This document shows, piece after piece, positions 6,955 to 14,927 of a DNA stretch of 64,000 bases. The notes under the pieces are model-generated. The model worked only from the letters and a program-made list of their open reading frames with translations, was not told the origin of the DNA and made no database searches. The stretch is from Motilibacter aurantiacus (GTDB taxonomy: Bacteria; Actinomycetota; Actinomycetes; Motilibacterales; Motilibacteraceae). The first letter of the stretch is position 1. Each line of letters starts with the position of its first letter. The position numbers and the translations under genes are program-made. The stretch is from assembly GCF_011250645.1 (NCBI RefSeq), contig NZ_JAANNO010000007.1, forward strand, positions 70,635-134,634, given 5' to 3'.

Positions 6955-9573
6955 TCAGGTCTGCGTCGCCAGCCGCAGCGGGCGGGCCTTGCGCAGCACC
7001 GACGCGGGCTCGTTGACGCCCGGCCGTGGCGGCAGCGCGTTGTCGCGCAGCCACGTCTCGAGCCGCTCGGGCGGGAGCGGCCGCGACATGAGGTAGCCCT
7101 GGGCGATGTCGCATCCCATGGCCGTGAGCTTGTGCCAGCTGAGCGCGTCCTCGACGCCCTCGGCGACGACCTGCTTGCCCATGAAGTGGGCCAGCTGGAC
7201 GATCGCCTCGACGATGGCGGCGTCCTCGGGCTCGGTGGCCATGCTGAAGACGAACGACTTGTCGATCTTCACCTCGGTCACCGGCAGCCGGCGCAGGTGG
7301 GCGAGGGAGGAGTAGCCCGTCCCGAAGTCGTCCACGGACACCTTCACCCCGTGGCCGGTGAGCTGCTCGAGCGCGGGCACCGCGCGGGCCCGGTCGCTCA
7401 TGATGCTGGTCTCGGTCAGCTCGAGGGTCAGCAGCGCGGGCGGGACGCCCTGCGCCGCGAGCACCCGGACCACCTGAGCGGGGAAGCCGGGGTCCAGCAG
7501 CGCGCGCACCGAGATGTTGACCGCGACCGGGATGCTCTTGCCCTCCTCGAGCCACTGCCGGCACTGCGCCAGCGCGGTCTCGAGCACCCGGAGCGTCAGC
7601 GGCGTGATGACCCCCGTGTGCTCGGCGAGCGGGATGAACTCGTCGGGCGGGACGAGGCCGCGGTTCGGGTGCTGCCAGCGGGCGAGGGCCTCGACGCCGA
7701 CGAGCTCGGCGTCGCTGAGCCGCACCTTGGGCTGGTAGTAGACGACGATCTCGTCGGCGCGCAGCGCGCTGCGCAGCTCGGCCATGAGGGCCAGCCGCCG
7801 GGGGCCGCCCTCGTCCAGGGACGGGTCGTAGACGCGTACGCCCAGCGCCTGGGTCTTGGCGGCGTACATCGCGATGTCCGCGTGCTGCAGCAGCGCGGCG
7901 GCGTCGGTGCCGTGCTCGGGGTGGAGGGCGATGCCGACCGACCCCTCGACGTCGATGGCGGCGTCCTCGAACGGGACCGGGCCCATGAGCGCCTCGGAGA
8001 TGCGCCGCCCGAGCTGCTCGGCCTCGTCGCGCTGGCCCGGGGCGGGCAGCAGGACGGCGAACTCGTCACCGCCGAGCCGCGCGACCGTCGCCCCGTCGGG
8101 TGCGGCGAGCAGCAGCCGCGAGGCCACGGCGCGCAGCAACTGGTCGCCGCTGTGGTGGCCCAGCGCGTCGTTGATGTCCTTGAACCGGTCGAGGTCCATG
8201 ATCATGACGGCGAACTGCCGGCGGGCGGCGACCGCCTCGTCGAGCCGCTCCATGAAGTAGCCGCGGTTCGCCAGGCCGGTCAGGTGGTCGTGGTGGGCGT
8301 CGTGCCGCAGCCGGTCGAGCAGCTGGCTGTTCTCCAGCGCGAAGCCGGTGTGCGTCGCGAGGGTCTCCAGCAGGCGCAGGTCGGCAGGGGTGAAGGTGCG
8401 CGCGTCGGCCTGGTGGCCCGCCACCTCCAGCGTGCCGAACGCCCCGGTGTCGCCCACGAGCGGCACGACCATGGCGTCGCGCGCGCCGCGGGCCGCCAGC
8501 CACTCGCGCAGCCGGGGGTCGGTCGTCCCGCGGGCCACGAGCAACGCCTTGCGGGAGAGCAGCACCTCGTCGTGGATCTCGTCGCGGGCGGGGGCCCGCG
8601 GGGCCTCGGCCGGCGTCCCGCTGCCGTGCACCGCCAGGCCCACCGGCCGCTCACCGGGAGCGGGCCCGCTGTCGAAGCCGGAGGAGTCGGCGACCGCGAT
8701 CACCTCGTCCTCGTCGTCCGGGCCGTGCACCCGGATGACCGCGCGCTCGGCGTTGAGCAGGGAGCGGGCCTGCTCGAGCAGCTCGGGCACCACGTCGCCC
8801 CAGCGGGACCCGTTGCGGGTGGTCTGGGAGAAGTCGTAGAGCCGCTCGAGCGCGAGGTGCCGCTCCAGCAGCGTCGAGTAGGTGCGGTACGCCGTCCAGA
8901 GCACGCCGGCCAGCGGCAGCAGCAGCATCCACTGCCAGCCGCCGGGCTTCACGAGCGCGACGACGACCAGCCCGAGCGCGGCGCTGAACACCCCGCCCAC
9001 GCCGAGGACCGCCGCGACCCAGTCCGAGCGCTGCCGGCTCGGGGGACGCCCCTCGGTGAGCCAGATGACGGCGCGCAGGGCGGTGAGGTCCAGCGCGTTG
9101 ACGGCGAAGACGCCGACGAAGACGGCGAGGGCCGAGCGCAACGTCAGCTCGGCCCCGTCCCCGATGTACTCGAGCACCACGATGAGCACGAGGCACTCGT
9201 TGGCCGACAGCGCGAGGTTGAAGGCGGCCTTGGTCGCGGGGGTGCGGTTCCTCAGCACGACCGCGGCGGTGGCCAGCACGTGCGAGAGCAGGAACCCGGC
9301 GGGGCCGACCAGGAAGAGCGCCACGACGCCGGGGAGCTCGCTGAAGTGGATCGACCGGGTCTGCTTGCCGACGATGACGTGCAGCTGGCCGAGCTCGGTG
9401 CAGATGAAGGCCACGACCAGGGCGGCGACGATCCAGGGCTGTTCCAGAGTGGTACGCCGCGGGCCCGTGGCGTACCACAGGCCCGCGGCGAGGAGCACGA
9501 GGGCAGCCGTCAGCAGGGTGGCGCGGGCGTTCGCCGACAGCGGCCCACGCAGACCCCTTCCACGGTCCGCCAC
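6955..9573 (-). CDS. Membrane-anchored GAF-GGDEF-EAL c-di-GMP signalling protein
   Basis: An 872-aa protein. The first about 230 residues hold roughly seven hydrophobic helices forming a membrane sensor-like module, followed by a GAF domain (about 250-400), a GGDEF domain with intact RLGGDEF near residue 498 and an EAL domain with EALARW near 627, DDFGTGYSSL and KIDKSF. Both active sites look complete. The RxxD inhibitory site is absent from the cyclase half. The start is GTG at 9573. It lies on the same strand as, and just beyond, the secreted subtilase gene, but a 20-bp palindrome between them probably separates the transcripts. Confidence 0.92.
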   Translation of the reverse strand: MADRGRGLRGPLSANARATLLTAALVLLAAGLWYATGPRRTTLEQPWIVAALVVAFICTELGQLHVIVGKQTRSIHFSELPGVVALFLVGPAGFLLSHVLATAAVVLRNRTPATKAAFNLALSANECLVLIVVLEYIGDGAELTLRSALAVFVGVFAVNALDLTALRAVIWLTEGRPPSRQRSDWVAAVLGVGGVFSAALGLVVVALVKPGGWQWMLLLPLAGVLWTAYRTYSTLLERHLALERLYDFSQTTRNGSRWGDVVPELLEQARSLLNAERAVIRVHGPDDEDEVIAVADSSGFDSGPAPGERPVGLAVHGSGTPAEAPRAPARDEIHDEVLLSRKALLVARGTTDPRLREWLAARGARDAMVVPLVGDTGAFGTLEVAGHQADARTFTPADLRLLETLATHTGFALENSQLLDRLRHDAHHDHLTGLANRGYFMERLDEAVAARRQFAVMIMDLDRFKDINDALGHHSGDQLLRAVASRLLLAAPDGATVARLGGDEFAVLLPAPGQRDEAEQLGRRISEALMGPVPFEDAAIDVEGSVGIALHPEHGTDAAALLQHADIAMYAAKTQALGVRVYDPSLDEGGPRRLALMAELRSALRADEIVVYYQPKVRLSDAELVGVEALARWQHPNRGLVPPDEFIPLAEHTGVITPLTLRVLETALAQCRQWLEEGKSIPVAVNISVRALLDPGFPAQVVRVLAAQGVPPALLTLELTETSIMSDRARAVPALEQLTGHGVKVSVDDFGTGYSSLAHLRRLPVTEVKIDKSFVFSMATEPEDAAIVEAIVQLAHFMGKQVVAEGVEDALSWHKLTAMGCDIAQGYLMSRPLPPERLETWLRDNALPPRPGVNEPASVLRKARPLRLATQT

Positions 9574-9595
9574 GACGCAGTCCTATCCCATCGCT

Positions 9596-9615
9596 CCACC
9601 TCGCGCGCGAGGTGG
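9596..9615. terminator. Palindromic hairpin beyond the subtilase gene
   Basis: CCACCTCG-CGCG-CGAGGTGG is a perfect 20-bp palindrome placed 6 bp past the stop codon of the minus-strand subtilase gene and 22 bp before the start of the GGDEF-EAL gene. It can form a stable short hairpin and fits a terminator, or a regulatory site for the GGDEF-EAL gene. Confidence 0.55.
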
Positions 9616-9621
9616 GACCTC

Positions 9622-11307
9622 CTAACCCCAGAGCTCAGAGTTCCACCTGAGGCCGTTCCAGCGCAGGCCGTTCCAGCGAAGGCCGTTCCACCGCAGGCCG
9701 TTCCAGCGCAGCCCGTTCCAGCGCAGCCCGTTCCAGCGCAGCCCGTTCCACCGCAGCCCGTTCCACCGCAGCCCGTTCCACCGCAGCCCGTTCCACCGCA
9801 GGCCCGCCCAGGCGCCCGCCGCCTCGGCGTCGTCCGCGGCCTGGGCCTCGTCCCAGCCGTCGGGCAGCGCGAAGAGCTTGACCGGAGCCTTCGGCGCCGG
9901 GGCCGGGGCGGCGAGCGCGGCGTCGATGTCGAGAACGCCTCCGGGGGCCGCGGCCGGGGAGGCGAGCGGCTCGGCGGTCGTGGCGAGCAGCGTCTTGACC
10001 TGGTCGGGCGTCAGCTCGGGGCGCTCGGACAGCAGCAGGGCCGCGGCGCCGCTGACGACGGCCGCCGCGTGCGACGTGCCGCTGCCGCGGAACCAGCGGT
10101 CGCCCACGCGGGCGCCGGGGTAGGACTGGTCGAGCGTGGAGCCCGGGGCGCGCAGGCCCAGCACCGAGTCGCCGGGCGCGAAGACGTCGACGCCGCGCTC
10201 CTCGTTGCCGAGGTTCGTGTACGCCGAGGCCGCCGCGCCGTTCGCCGTACGCGTGGAGGAGCCGACCGCGATCACCGCGGGGGCGATGGCGGGCGAGGTG
10301 ACCCGCTCGTACTCCGAGCCGTCGTTGCCCGACGAGGTCACCACGACGATGCCCGCGTCGACCGCCGCGCTGGCCGCCCAGGCGAGCGGGTCGACCGTGT
10401 GGCTGTCGGGGCCGTAGCCGCCGACCGACAGGTTGAGCACGCGGACGTTGAGGCCGTGGTCGCGGCCGTGCTCGACCACCCAGCCGATCGCCATGACGAG
10501 GTCACCCAGGCTGACCTCGCCGTCGGTGCCTGCGACCCGGATGTTGACCAGCCCGGCGTCGGGGGCGATGCCGTCGGCGGCGTCCGGGTCGCCGATCGGG
10601 CGGGCCGCGTCGTCGCCGGCGATGATGCTCGCCATCACGGTCCCGTGGCCGAAGGTGTCGATCCCCTGCGCAGCCGCGTTCGCGGCCTCCGGCTGTGCGG
10701 GGTCGAGCGTGGAGTCCGGGCCGGTGACGACCTTGGCGCGGCCGTCGAGGCCGGGGACGGGGGCGACGCCGGAGTCGATCAGCGCGACGTCGACGCCCTG
10801 GCCGGTGGCCCCGCGCTGCCATGCGGCGGTCGCACCCACCTCCTCGGCGATGCTGTGCAGCGTCCGGCCCGCGGCGCCGGCGCCGTCCGCGCTCGACTCC
10901 AGCAGCTTGACCTGCAGGTCCGGAGTCACCCACCGCACGCCCGGCGCCCCGGGGAGGGCCGCGACGGCCGAGCCCGGCACCTCGGCGACGAGGGTCGCGA
11001 CGTCCGATGCGGCGTCGACCACCCGCCCGCCCGCTGCCGTGATCGACCGTGAGACGACGGCCTGGTCCGCGGCGAGGGCACCGACGACGACGCGGACCGG
11101 GGCGCCGAGCGCGTCGGCCGCGGACGCCACCCCCGGCAGCGGGCCGTCCTCACCGGCGGCGGCAGCGCCGGCTCCGGGGCCGGCCACCCCCGTGCCGCAG
11201 GCGAGCACCGCCGCAGCCAGCGCGGCCGTGGCCGGCGAACGTCGGCCGACACCGGCCAGGGACCCTGCGTGCGCCCCGCTGGACGGGACAAGAAGTCGAG
11301 CGAGCAT
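9622..11307 (-). CDS. Secreted S8 subtilisin-like protease with GLRWN repeat tail
   Basis: A 561-aa serine protease, probably exported. Residues about 20-55 form an Ala-rich signal-like segment, and a propeptide-like region follows. The catalytic triad is visible as Asp in VALIDSGVAP, His in TFGHGTVMAS and Ser in GSGTSHAAAVVSG (the usual GTSMAAP is altered). After the catalytic domain (to about 465) comes a short Ala/Asp-rich linker and then 11 perfect copies of GLRWN (residues 502-556) ending in SELWG. I chose the ATG at 11307 with AGGAGG upstream; the frame is open further. The tail may bind the wall, a partner or the protease itself; that is not known. A long non-coding leader lies upstream. 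Confidence 0.9.
   Translation of the reverse strand: MLARLLVPSSGAHAGSLAGVGRRSPATAALAAAVLACGTGVAGPGAGAAAAGEDGPLPGVASAADALGAPVRVVVGALAADQAVVSRSITAAGGRVVDAASDVATLVAEVPGSAVAALPGAPGVRWVTPDLQVKLLESSADGAGAAGRTLHSIAEEVGATAAWQRGATGQGVDVALIDSGVAPVPGLDGRAKVVTGPDSTLDPAQPEAANAAAQGIDTFGHGTVMASIIAGDDAARPIGDPDAADGIAPDAGLVNIRVAGTDGEVSLGDLVMAIGWVVEHGRDHGLNVRVLNLSVGGYGPDSHTVDPLAWAASAAVDAGIVVVTSSGNDGSEYERVTSPAIAPAVIAVGSSTRTANGAAASAYTNLGNEERGVDVFAPGDSVLGLRAPGSTLDQSYPGARVGDRWFRGSGTSHAAAVVSGAAALLLSERPELTPDQVKTLLATTAEPLASPAAAPGGVLDIDAALAAPAPAPKAPVKLFALPDGWDEAQAADDAEAAGAWAGLRWNGLRWNGLRWNGLRWNGLRWNGLRWNGLRWNGLRWNGLRWNGLRWNGLRWNSELWG
9640..9804 (-). repeat. Eleven 15-bp tandem repeats encoding GLRWN
   Basis: A 165-bp in-frame array at the 3' end of the subtilase gene. 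Every unit encodes Gly-Leu-Arg-Trp-Asn, but the units differ at synonymous positions (Gly as GGC or GGG, Arg as CGG or CGC, one Leu CTT and a terminal CTC), so the peptide is conserved more strictly than the DNA. This argues for selection on the peptide rather than a very recent slippage event. Confidence 0.95.
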
Positions 11308-11607
11308 CTCGAACTCCACCCTCCTGGGCCGGTCCGAGCGCCGGCCCCGAATCGGACTGTGCGACCGGCGGCCCCCAGGCGAGGACACCGGCTCTTCGGC
11401 AGGCACTGGGTGCTCCTTGACCCGGCGCCGGACATCTCGTCGCGGATGCCTCCCCCCGGGCCTCCACGTTGACGTCACCGCGAGCAACAGGATGCTGTCA
11501 CAAAGTAACGGTGGGTGGAGCCGTGGCATCGCGGCACAAGCCGCCGAAGACCCAGGGTGACCGAGACAAAACCTTAGGTGCCAACGATCGCACTGTGCGA
11601 CGAAATC

Positions 11608-11655
11608 GGCGGCCATAGCTCAGTTGGCTTATCAGCACTCGTCGCACTGAGTGAC
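11608..11655 (+). other. tRNA-like D-arm fragment, not a full tRNA
   Basis: The stretch GGCGGCCATAGCTCAGTTGG matches the acceptor/D-arm consensus of a tRNA (TA-GCTC-AGTTGG), and a CACTC / GAGTG stem follows. The second half of the D-stem reads GCAC instead of GAGC, the loop of the next stem is 8 nt, and no T-arm (GTTCRANNC) follows. It is either a degenerate tRNA remnant or chance similarity. Confidence 0.3.
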
Positions 11656-11780
11656 CAGAGACGGCGTCGCACAAAAGACGAGGGAACAAATGCGGAGAAT
11701 TCTCGCCGCTGCGCCGGGGCCGGGTGGCCCAGGTCACGCTCGTCGCGCCCCGCCCCGCGTCCGGCGGGACGGTGACGTCC

Positions 11781-11810
11781 TCCCGACGCCTCCCGACGCC
11801 TCCCGACGTC
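11781..11810. repeat. Three tandem copies of TCCCGACGCC
   Basis: Three directly adjacent 10-bp units (TCCCGACGCC, TCCCGACGCC, TCCCGACGTC) lie just beyond the stop codon of the minus-strand hypothetical gene. They are non-coding in the annotation used here and have no recognised function. Confidence 0.7.
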
Positions 11811-11828
11811 TCCGCGGCAGAGCGGGCC

Positions 11829-12686
11829 TCAGCGCCGGCCGGAGCCGTCGCCGCGCTCGGGCAGCCGGGTGTCCGGCACCGCGTCGGGCCGTGGCGCGGT
11901 GCGCCCCCGGGGCAGCGGGTCGGGGACGCCGAGCGGCCCGCCGGCGGGCAGGCCGCTGGTGGGCACGTCCGTGCCCGTCGTCCCCGCCGGCCCCGTCGGG
12001 CCGGTCGCGCCGGTGGGGCCGGAGTTGGCCAGGGCGGCGAGCACCGGCTCGGCGAGGAAGACGTCGAACGTCGCGTTGCAGGTGGTGAGAGCCTCGAGGA
12101 GCAGCGGCACGATGGCCTCCTCGTCCACCGCCTCCGGTGCCCGCTCGAAGCGCTCGCCGCGCGCCACGCGCCGCAGGTAGGGCACCGCGGTGCCGATGCC
12201 CGTGCTCGCCGTGGGCAGGACGTCGAGGCTCGGCGGCATGGGGCCGGCGGCCAGCCCCGAGAGGAACCGCGCCGCCTCGTCGCGGGCGTCGAAGGCCGCG
12301 AGCGTCTCCAGCGCGATCGAGTGCTCCACCACGTCGCGGGTGTTGACCTCCGCCTCGGCGGCGAACCCCTCGAGCAGCAGGAGCCGGGCGGCCTGCGCCT
12401 GCCGGTGCGCGCGCACCCACCAGGACGCCGCGACGTACTCCACCGCGGTGGTCGCCCGCAGAGCGATGGGCTGCACGCCCTCGAAGACGGCCAGCTGCCG
12501 GTCCAGGGCCGGGAGCCCCGGCGTACGCGCATGGCCGCGCGCCGAGCCGGAGGGCCCGTGCGCCGACCGTCCTGCTGCGCGCGCCGCAGGGTCCGCGGCG
12601 AGGAGCTCGGCCAGCCCGGGCGCGGCCTGGGCCGACCACGAGTCCATCGCGGCGCGCATCCTGCGGGCGACGTCGTCAGCACTCAT
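11829..12686 (-). CDS. Hypothetical protein with collagen-like GPTG tail
   Basis: A 285-aa protein that I cannot assign with confidence. The middle (about 75-190) is helical, with patterns such as VEYVAASWWVRAHRQAQAAR and VNTRDVVEHSIALETLAAFD, like uncharacterised actinobacterial proteins of the DUF5677 type. The C-terminal about 55 residues are low complexity, opening with collagen-like triplets (GPTGATGPTGPAG) and then Pro/Gly/Arg-rich sequence. I chose the ATG at 12686 with AGGAAGG about 13 nt upstream; a GTG at 12722 is also possible. No signal peptide or membrane helix is seen. Confidence 0.6.
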   Translation of the reverse strand: MSADDVARRMRAAMDSWSAQAAPGLAELLAADPAARAAGRSAHGPSGSARGHARTPGLPALDRQLAVFEGVQPIALRATTAVEYVAASWWVRAHRQAQAARLLLLEGFAAEAEVNTRDVVEHSIALETLAAFDARDEAARFLSGLAAGPMPPSLDVLPTASTGIGTAVPYLRRVARGERFERAPEAVDEEAIVPLLLEALTTCNATFDVFLAEPVLAALANSGPTGATGPTGPAGTTGTDVPTSGLPAGGPLGVPDPLPRGRTAPRPDAVPDTRLPERGDGSGRR

Positions 12687-13111
12687 CCGGGCAGCGGCCT
12701 TCCTGGTCGACGACAGGCCCACGGCACCTTGCGGCCGCGCCGGTCGGGCGCAGGGCCGGCCGACCGGGCGAACAGTAGGCGCGCCCCGCGCGGCCGGACA
12801 AGGCGCCCTCGGCGCGCGACGCGTCGAGGCAGTGCAACAGCCGGGGAGCGCGCAGGCGAGCCCGCTGCATCATGTGCGCTCCTCCGCTCGCCGCCCGTCG
12901 ACGGTCTGCCGGCAGGTCCACGTCGGTCGTATCACGTGCGCGCGGCAACCGTTCGCCGCAGCCCGCCCTCCACGCCGAATTCGCCCGGACGAGAGCGGCC
13001 GGTCCCACCCGTGACGCTGCAGCGTGATCGGCCGGCCACGGTATGCGCCGGCACGTCGATGCGCACCCGTGCCCAGGTGCGGTGGGCCGCTGTGCTCGCT
13101 AGCCTCCGTCC
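12687..13111. other. Intergenic region, no feature recognised
   Basis: About 425 bp between the divergent hypothetical gene (minus) and the VOC gene (plus). It must hold promoters for both, but I see no clear -10/-35 pair, hairpin, operator or conserved small gene. A minus-strand open frame at 12676-13008 has no conserved content or ribosome site and was not called. Confidence 0.5.
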
Positions 13112-13492
13112 ATGCTGGATCACCTCGGTGTGCCGGTGTCCGACGTCGAGGCGTCGCTCGAGTTCTACCTGCGGATGTTCGCGTCCTGCGGTGTGCAGGA
13201 GGCGATGCGCCACCCGGTGGGGGAGTCGTTCGTCGTGGGGCTGGCAGGCCCCGCAGGCAGCCCTGACTTCTGGCTCAGCCCGGCCGGTGCCGGCGAGGCC
13301 CGCGAGCTGCACATCGCGTTCGCGGCACCGGACCGGGCGGCCGTGGACGCGGTCCACACAGCGGCGGTCTCGTCCGGGGTGGAGGTGCTGCACCCGCCGC
13401 GCGAGTGGCCGGAGTACCACCCGGGCTACTACGCGGTGTTCTTGCGCGACCCCGACGGCCACAACGTCGAGGCGGTATTCCACGGCCCTTGA
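13112..13492 (+). CDS. VOC-family (glyoxalase-like) protein
   Basis: A 126-aa single-domain protein with two beta-alpha-beta-beta-beta units typical of the vicinal oxygen chelate fold. MLDHLGVPVSDVEASLEFYLRMF-type N-terminus carries the first metal-ligand His (H4), the second unit begins with ELHIAFAA, and the C-terminus has YAVFLRDPDGHNVEAVFHGP with the conserved DPDG-N-E pattern. Members bind a divalent metal; the substrate (lyase, dioxygenase or resistance type) cannot be read from the sequence. It starts at ATG 13112 and appears monocistronic. Confidence 0.9.
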   Translation: MLDHLGVPVSDVEASLEFYLRMFASCGVQEAMRHPVGESFVVGLAGPAGSPDFWLSPAGAGEARELHIAFAAPDRAAVDAVHTAAVSSGVEVLHPPREWPEYHPGYYAVFLRDPDGHNVEAVFHGP

Positions 13493-13708
13493 CTGCCTCG
13501 GCGGACTCTTTCTCACCGTCGAAGTTGTCGGCCGTCCGAAGGAATTGCGCGCGACCGGCCCGCGCCGCAGCGCGCTATCGACTGGAGGGCATTCGTCGCC
13601 AGCCCCGGCAGCTGCGGCGTTCGCATTTCGGCGACAGGACGGCACGTAGCCGCCCGCGCCTCGATCCCGGGCACCTCGGCAGGCGGTGCGCCGTCCCGGC
13701 GCGTGCGC

Positions 13709-13800
13709 GGAGGGCATGGGATTCGAACCCATGAGGCAGGCTTGGTGTCCTGCCTAGCGGTTTTCAAGACCGCCTCCATCGGCCACTCGGACAGCCCTCC
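13709..13800 (-). tRNA. tRNA-Ser (anticodon UGA)
   Basis: A 92-nt class II tRNA on the minus strand. The acceptor GGAGGGC pairs with GCCCTCC at the 3' end, the anticodon stem GCGGT / ACCGC encloses loop CTTGAAA (anticodon TGA, reading UCA and other UCN codons), the variable arm is long, and the T-arm is CATGGGTTCGAATCCCATG. CCA is not encoded. Confidence 0.97.
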
Positions 13801-13836
13801 CGGAGGACGCCCACGGTAGCGCCCGAGGGCCCGGGC

Positions 13837-14865
13837 TCAGCCCGCGGCGCCGCAGGACTCGCGCACCACCAGGCTGGTCTCGAGCACGACCGCCCCCTCG
13901 GGCTCCTCGTCGGGCGGGCTCGCGGCGAGCGCGAGGACCTGCTCGGCGGCGGCGGCGCTGAAGGCGGGGACGTCCTGCCGGACGGTCGTGAGCCGCGGCC
14001 GGGCGTACGCCGCTGCGGGCACGTCGTCGAAGCCGACCACCGCGATGTCGTCGGGCACCCGAAGGCCGGCGTCCCCGATCGCCGACATCGCGCCCAGCGC
14101 CATGAGGTCGCTGCAGCCGAAGACGCCGTCGGGCCGCTCGGGCAGCGCCAGCAGGCCGCGCATCGCCTCGGCGCCGCCGTCGTGGAAGAAGTCGCCGGCG
14201 GCGACGAGCTCGCCGGGCAGGTCGTGGCCGAGCCCGGCGAGCTCGTCGCGGAACCCGCGCAGCCGGTCCTCGGAGGTCGGCAGGTCAAGCGGGCCGGAGA
14301 TGCAGGCGAGCCTGCGCCGGCCGAGAGCGTGCAGGTGCCTCGCGGCCAGGGCGGCGCCACCGACGTTGTCCGAGGTCAGCCGGACGGTGCGCGGGCCGCG
14401 CCGGTCGATGTCGACGAGGACCACCGGGACGTCGCTGTCGATGAGCCCGCGCACGCAGGGCTGTGCCGGGTCGACGCCCATCACCACGACGCCGGCGAGG
14501 CTGAGCTGCCGGGCGCGCCGGACGTACGCCTCGGCGTCCTGGGCCGCCTCGTCGAGGACGGGGGCGACGAGCAGCGTGTCGTAGCCGCGGTTGCCGAGGC
14601 CGTAGCGGATCCCGTCGAGCACCTGGTGCAGGAACGGGTGGGGCGCCGGCTGGCCGAAGCCCGGGTCCCAGACGACGCCGACCATGGTGCTGCGCCGGCG
14701 GACGAGGGTCCGGGCGGCCTCGCTCGGGGAGTAGCCCAGCTCGCGGGCCAGCTCCTGCACCCGCTGCCGGGTCGCGGCGCTGACGTCGGTGTAGCCGTTC
14801 AGCGCGCGGCTGACGGTGGAGACGGAGACGCCGCTGCGCCGTGACAGCTCATGGATCGAGACCAT
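13837..14865 (-). CDS. LacI-family transcriptional regulator
   Basis: A 342-aa repressor. Residues 1-55 carry the LacI helix-turn-helix (IHELSRRSGVSVSTVSRALNG), followed by the hinge helix ELGYSPSEAARTLVRRRS and a periplasmic-binding-protein-like effector domain ending in DIAVVGFDDVPAAAYARPRL and the TTVRQD block. It should bind a palindromic operator and release it on binding a sugar-type effector. No sugar transporter or catabolic operon lies next to it, so its regulon is unknown. The start is ATG 14865. tRNA-Ser(UGA) lies 36 bp beyond its stop codon. Confidence 0.92.
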   Translation of the reverse strand: MVSIHELSRRSGVSVSTVSRALNGYTDVSAATRQRVQELARELGYSPSEAARTLVRRRSTMVGVVWDPGFGQPAPHPFLHQVLDGIRYGLGNRGYDTLLVAPVLDEAAQDAEAYVRRARQLSLAGVVVMGVDPAQPCVRGLIDSDVPVVLVDIDRRGPRTVRLTSDNVGGAALAARHLHALGRRRLACISGPLDLPTSEDRLRGFRDELAGLGHDLPGELVAAGDFFHDGGAEAMRGLLALPERPDGVFGCSDLMALGAMSAIGDAGLRVPDDIAVVGFDDVPAAAYARPRLTTVRQDVPAFSAAAAEQVLALAASPPDEEPEGAVVLETSLVVRESCGAAG

Positions 14866-14927
14866 GACTCGCCCCTTTCGTCCCCGACTCCGTCGTCGGT
14901 TCCGGCGAGCCGAACGCTAGCCGTCCC

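Larger units (their letters stand above)
11308..11828. other. Intergenic region upstream of the subtilase gene
   Basis: About 520 bp between the subtilase start and the end of a same-strand hypothetical gene. I see no convincing gene. It contains a tRNA-D-arm-like sequence (about 11608-11655), three copies of TCGCAC (11588, 11642, 11667), the first within the palindrome TCGCACTGTGCGA, and a triplicated 10-bp repeat near 11781. The part from about 11480 to 11700 is less GC-rich than its surroundings and is the likely promoter and leader of the protease gene. Confidence 0.6.

Noticed and set aside
9640-9804. Possible CRISPR or non-coding tandem array
   Set aside because: The units are 15 bp, in frame with the protease, have no spacers, and vary only at synonymous positions. 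It is a coding repeat. The array at 58144-58312 was rejected for the same reason.
6757-11052. A 1,431-codon open frame on the plus strand
   Set aside because: It is antisense to the membrane GGDEF-EAL and subtilase genes, has no domain, and repeats PAQPVP-type sequence only because it reads the other strand of the GLRWN array.
11308-11620. c-di-GMP or c-di-AMP riboswitch upstream of the subtilase
   Set aside because: Considered because of the c-di-GMP enzymes nearby and the known control of wall hydrolases by c-di-AMP riboswitches. The consensus loops that I can recall are not visible on the minus strand. A covariance search would decide.
11608-11655. Functional tRNA gene
   Set aside because: The D-stem does not pair properly, the anticodon loop is the wrong size and there is no T-arm or matching acceptor strand, so it cannot be a functional tRNA. 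An integration-site origin is also unlikely, since the 5' rather than the 3' part is present and no integrase is nearby.
12676-13008. 110-codon minus-strand frame in the gap before the VOC gene
   Set aside because: No ribosome site, no conserved pattern, Arg/Ala-rich shadow-like composition, and its end overlaps the start of the hypothetical gene at 12686.
13493-13708. Continuation of the plus-strand frame after the VOC gene
   Set aside because: Open frames here lack ribosome sites and conserved content. The region is best read as the 3' intergenic space of the VOC and tRNA genes.
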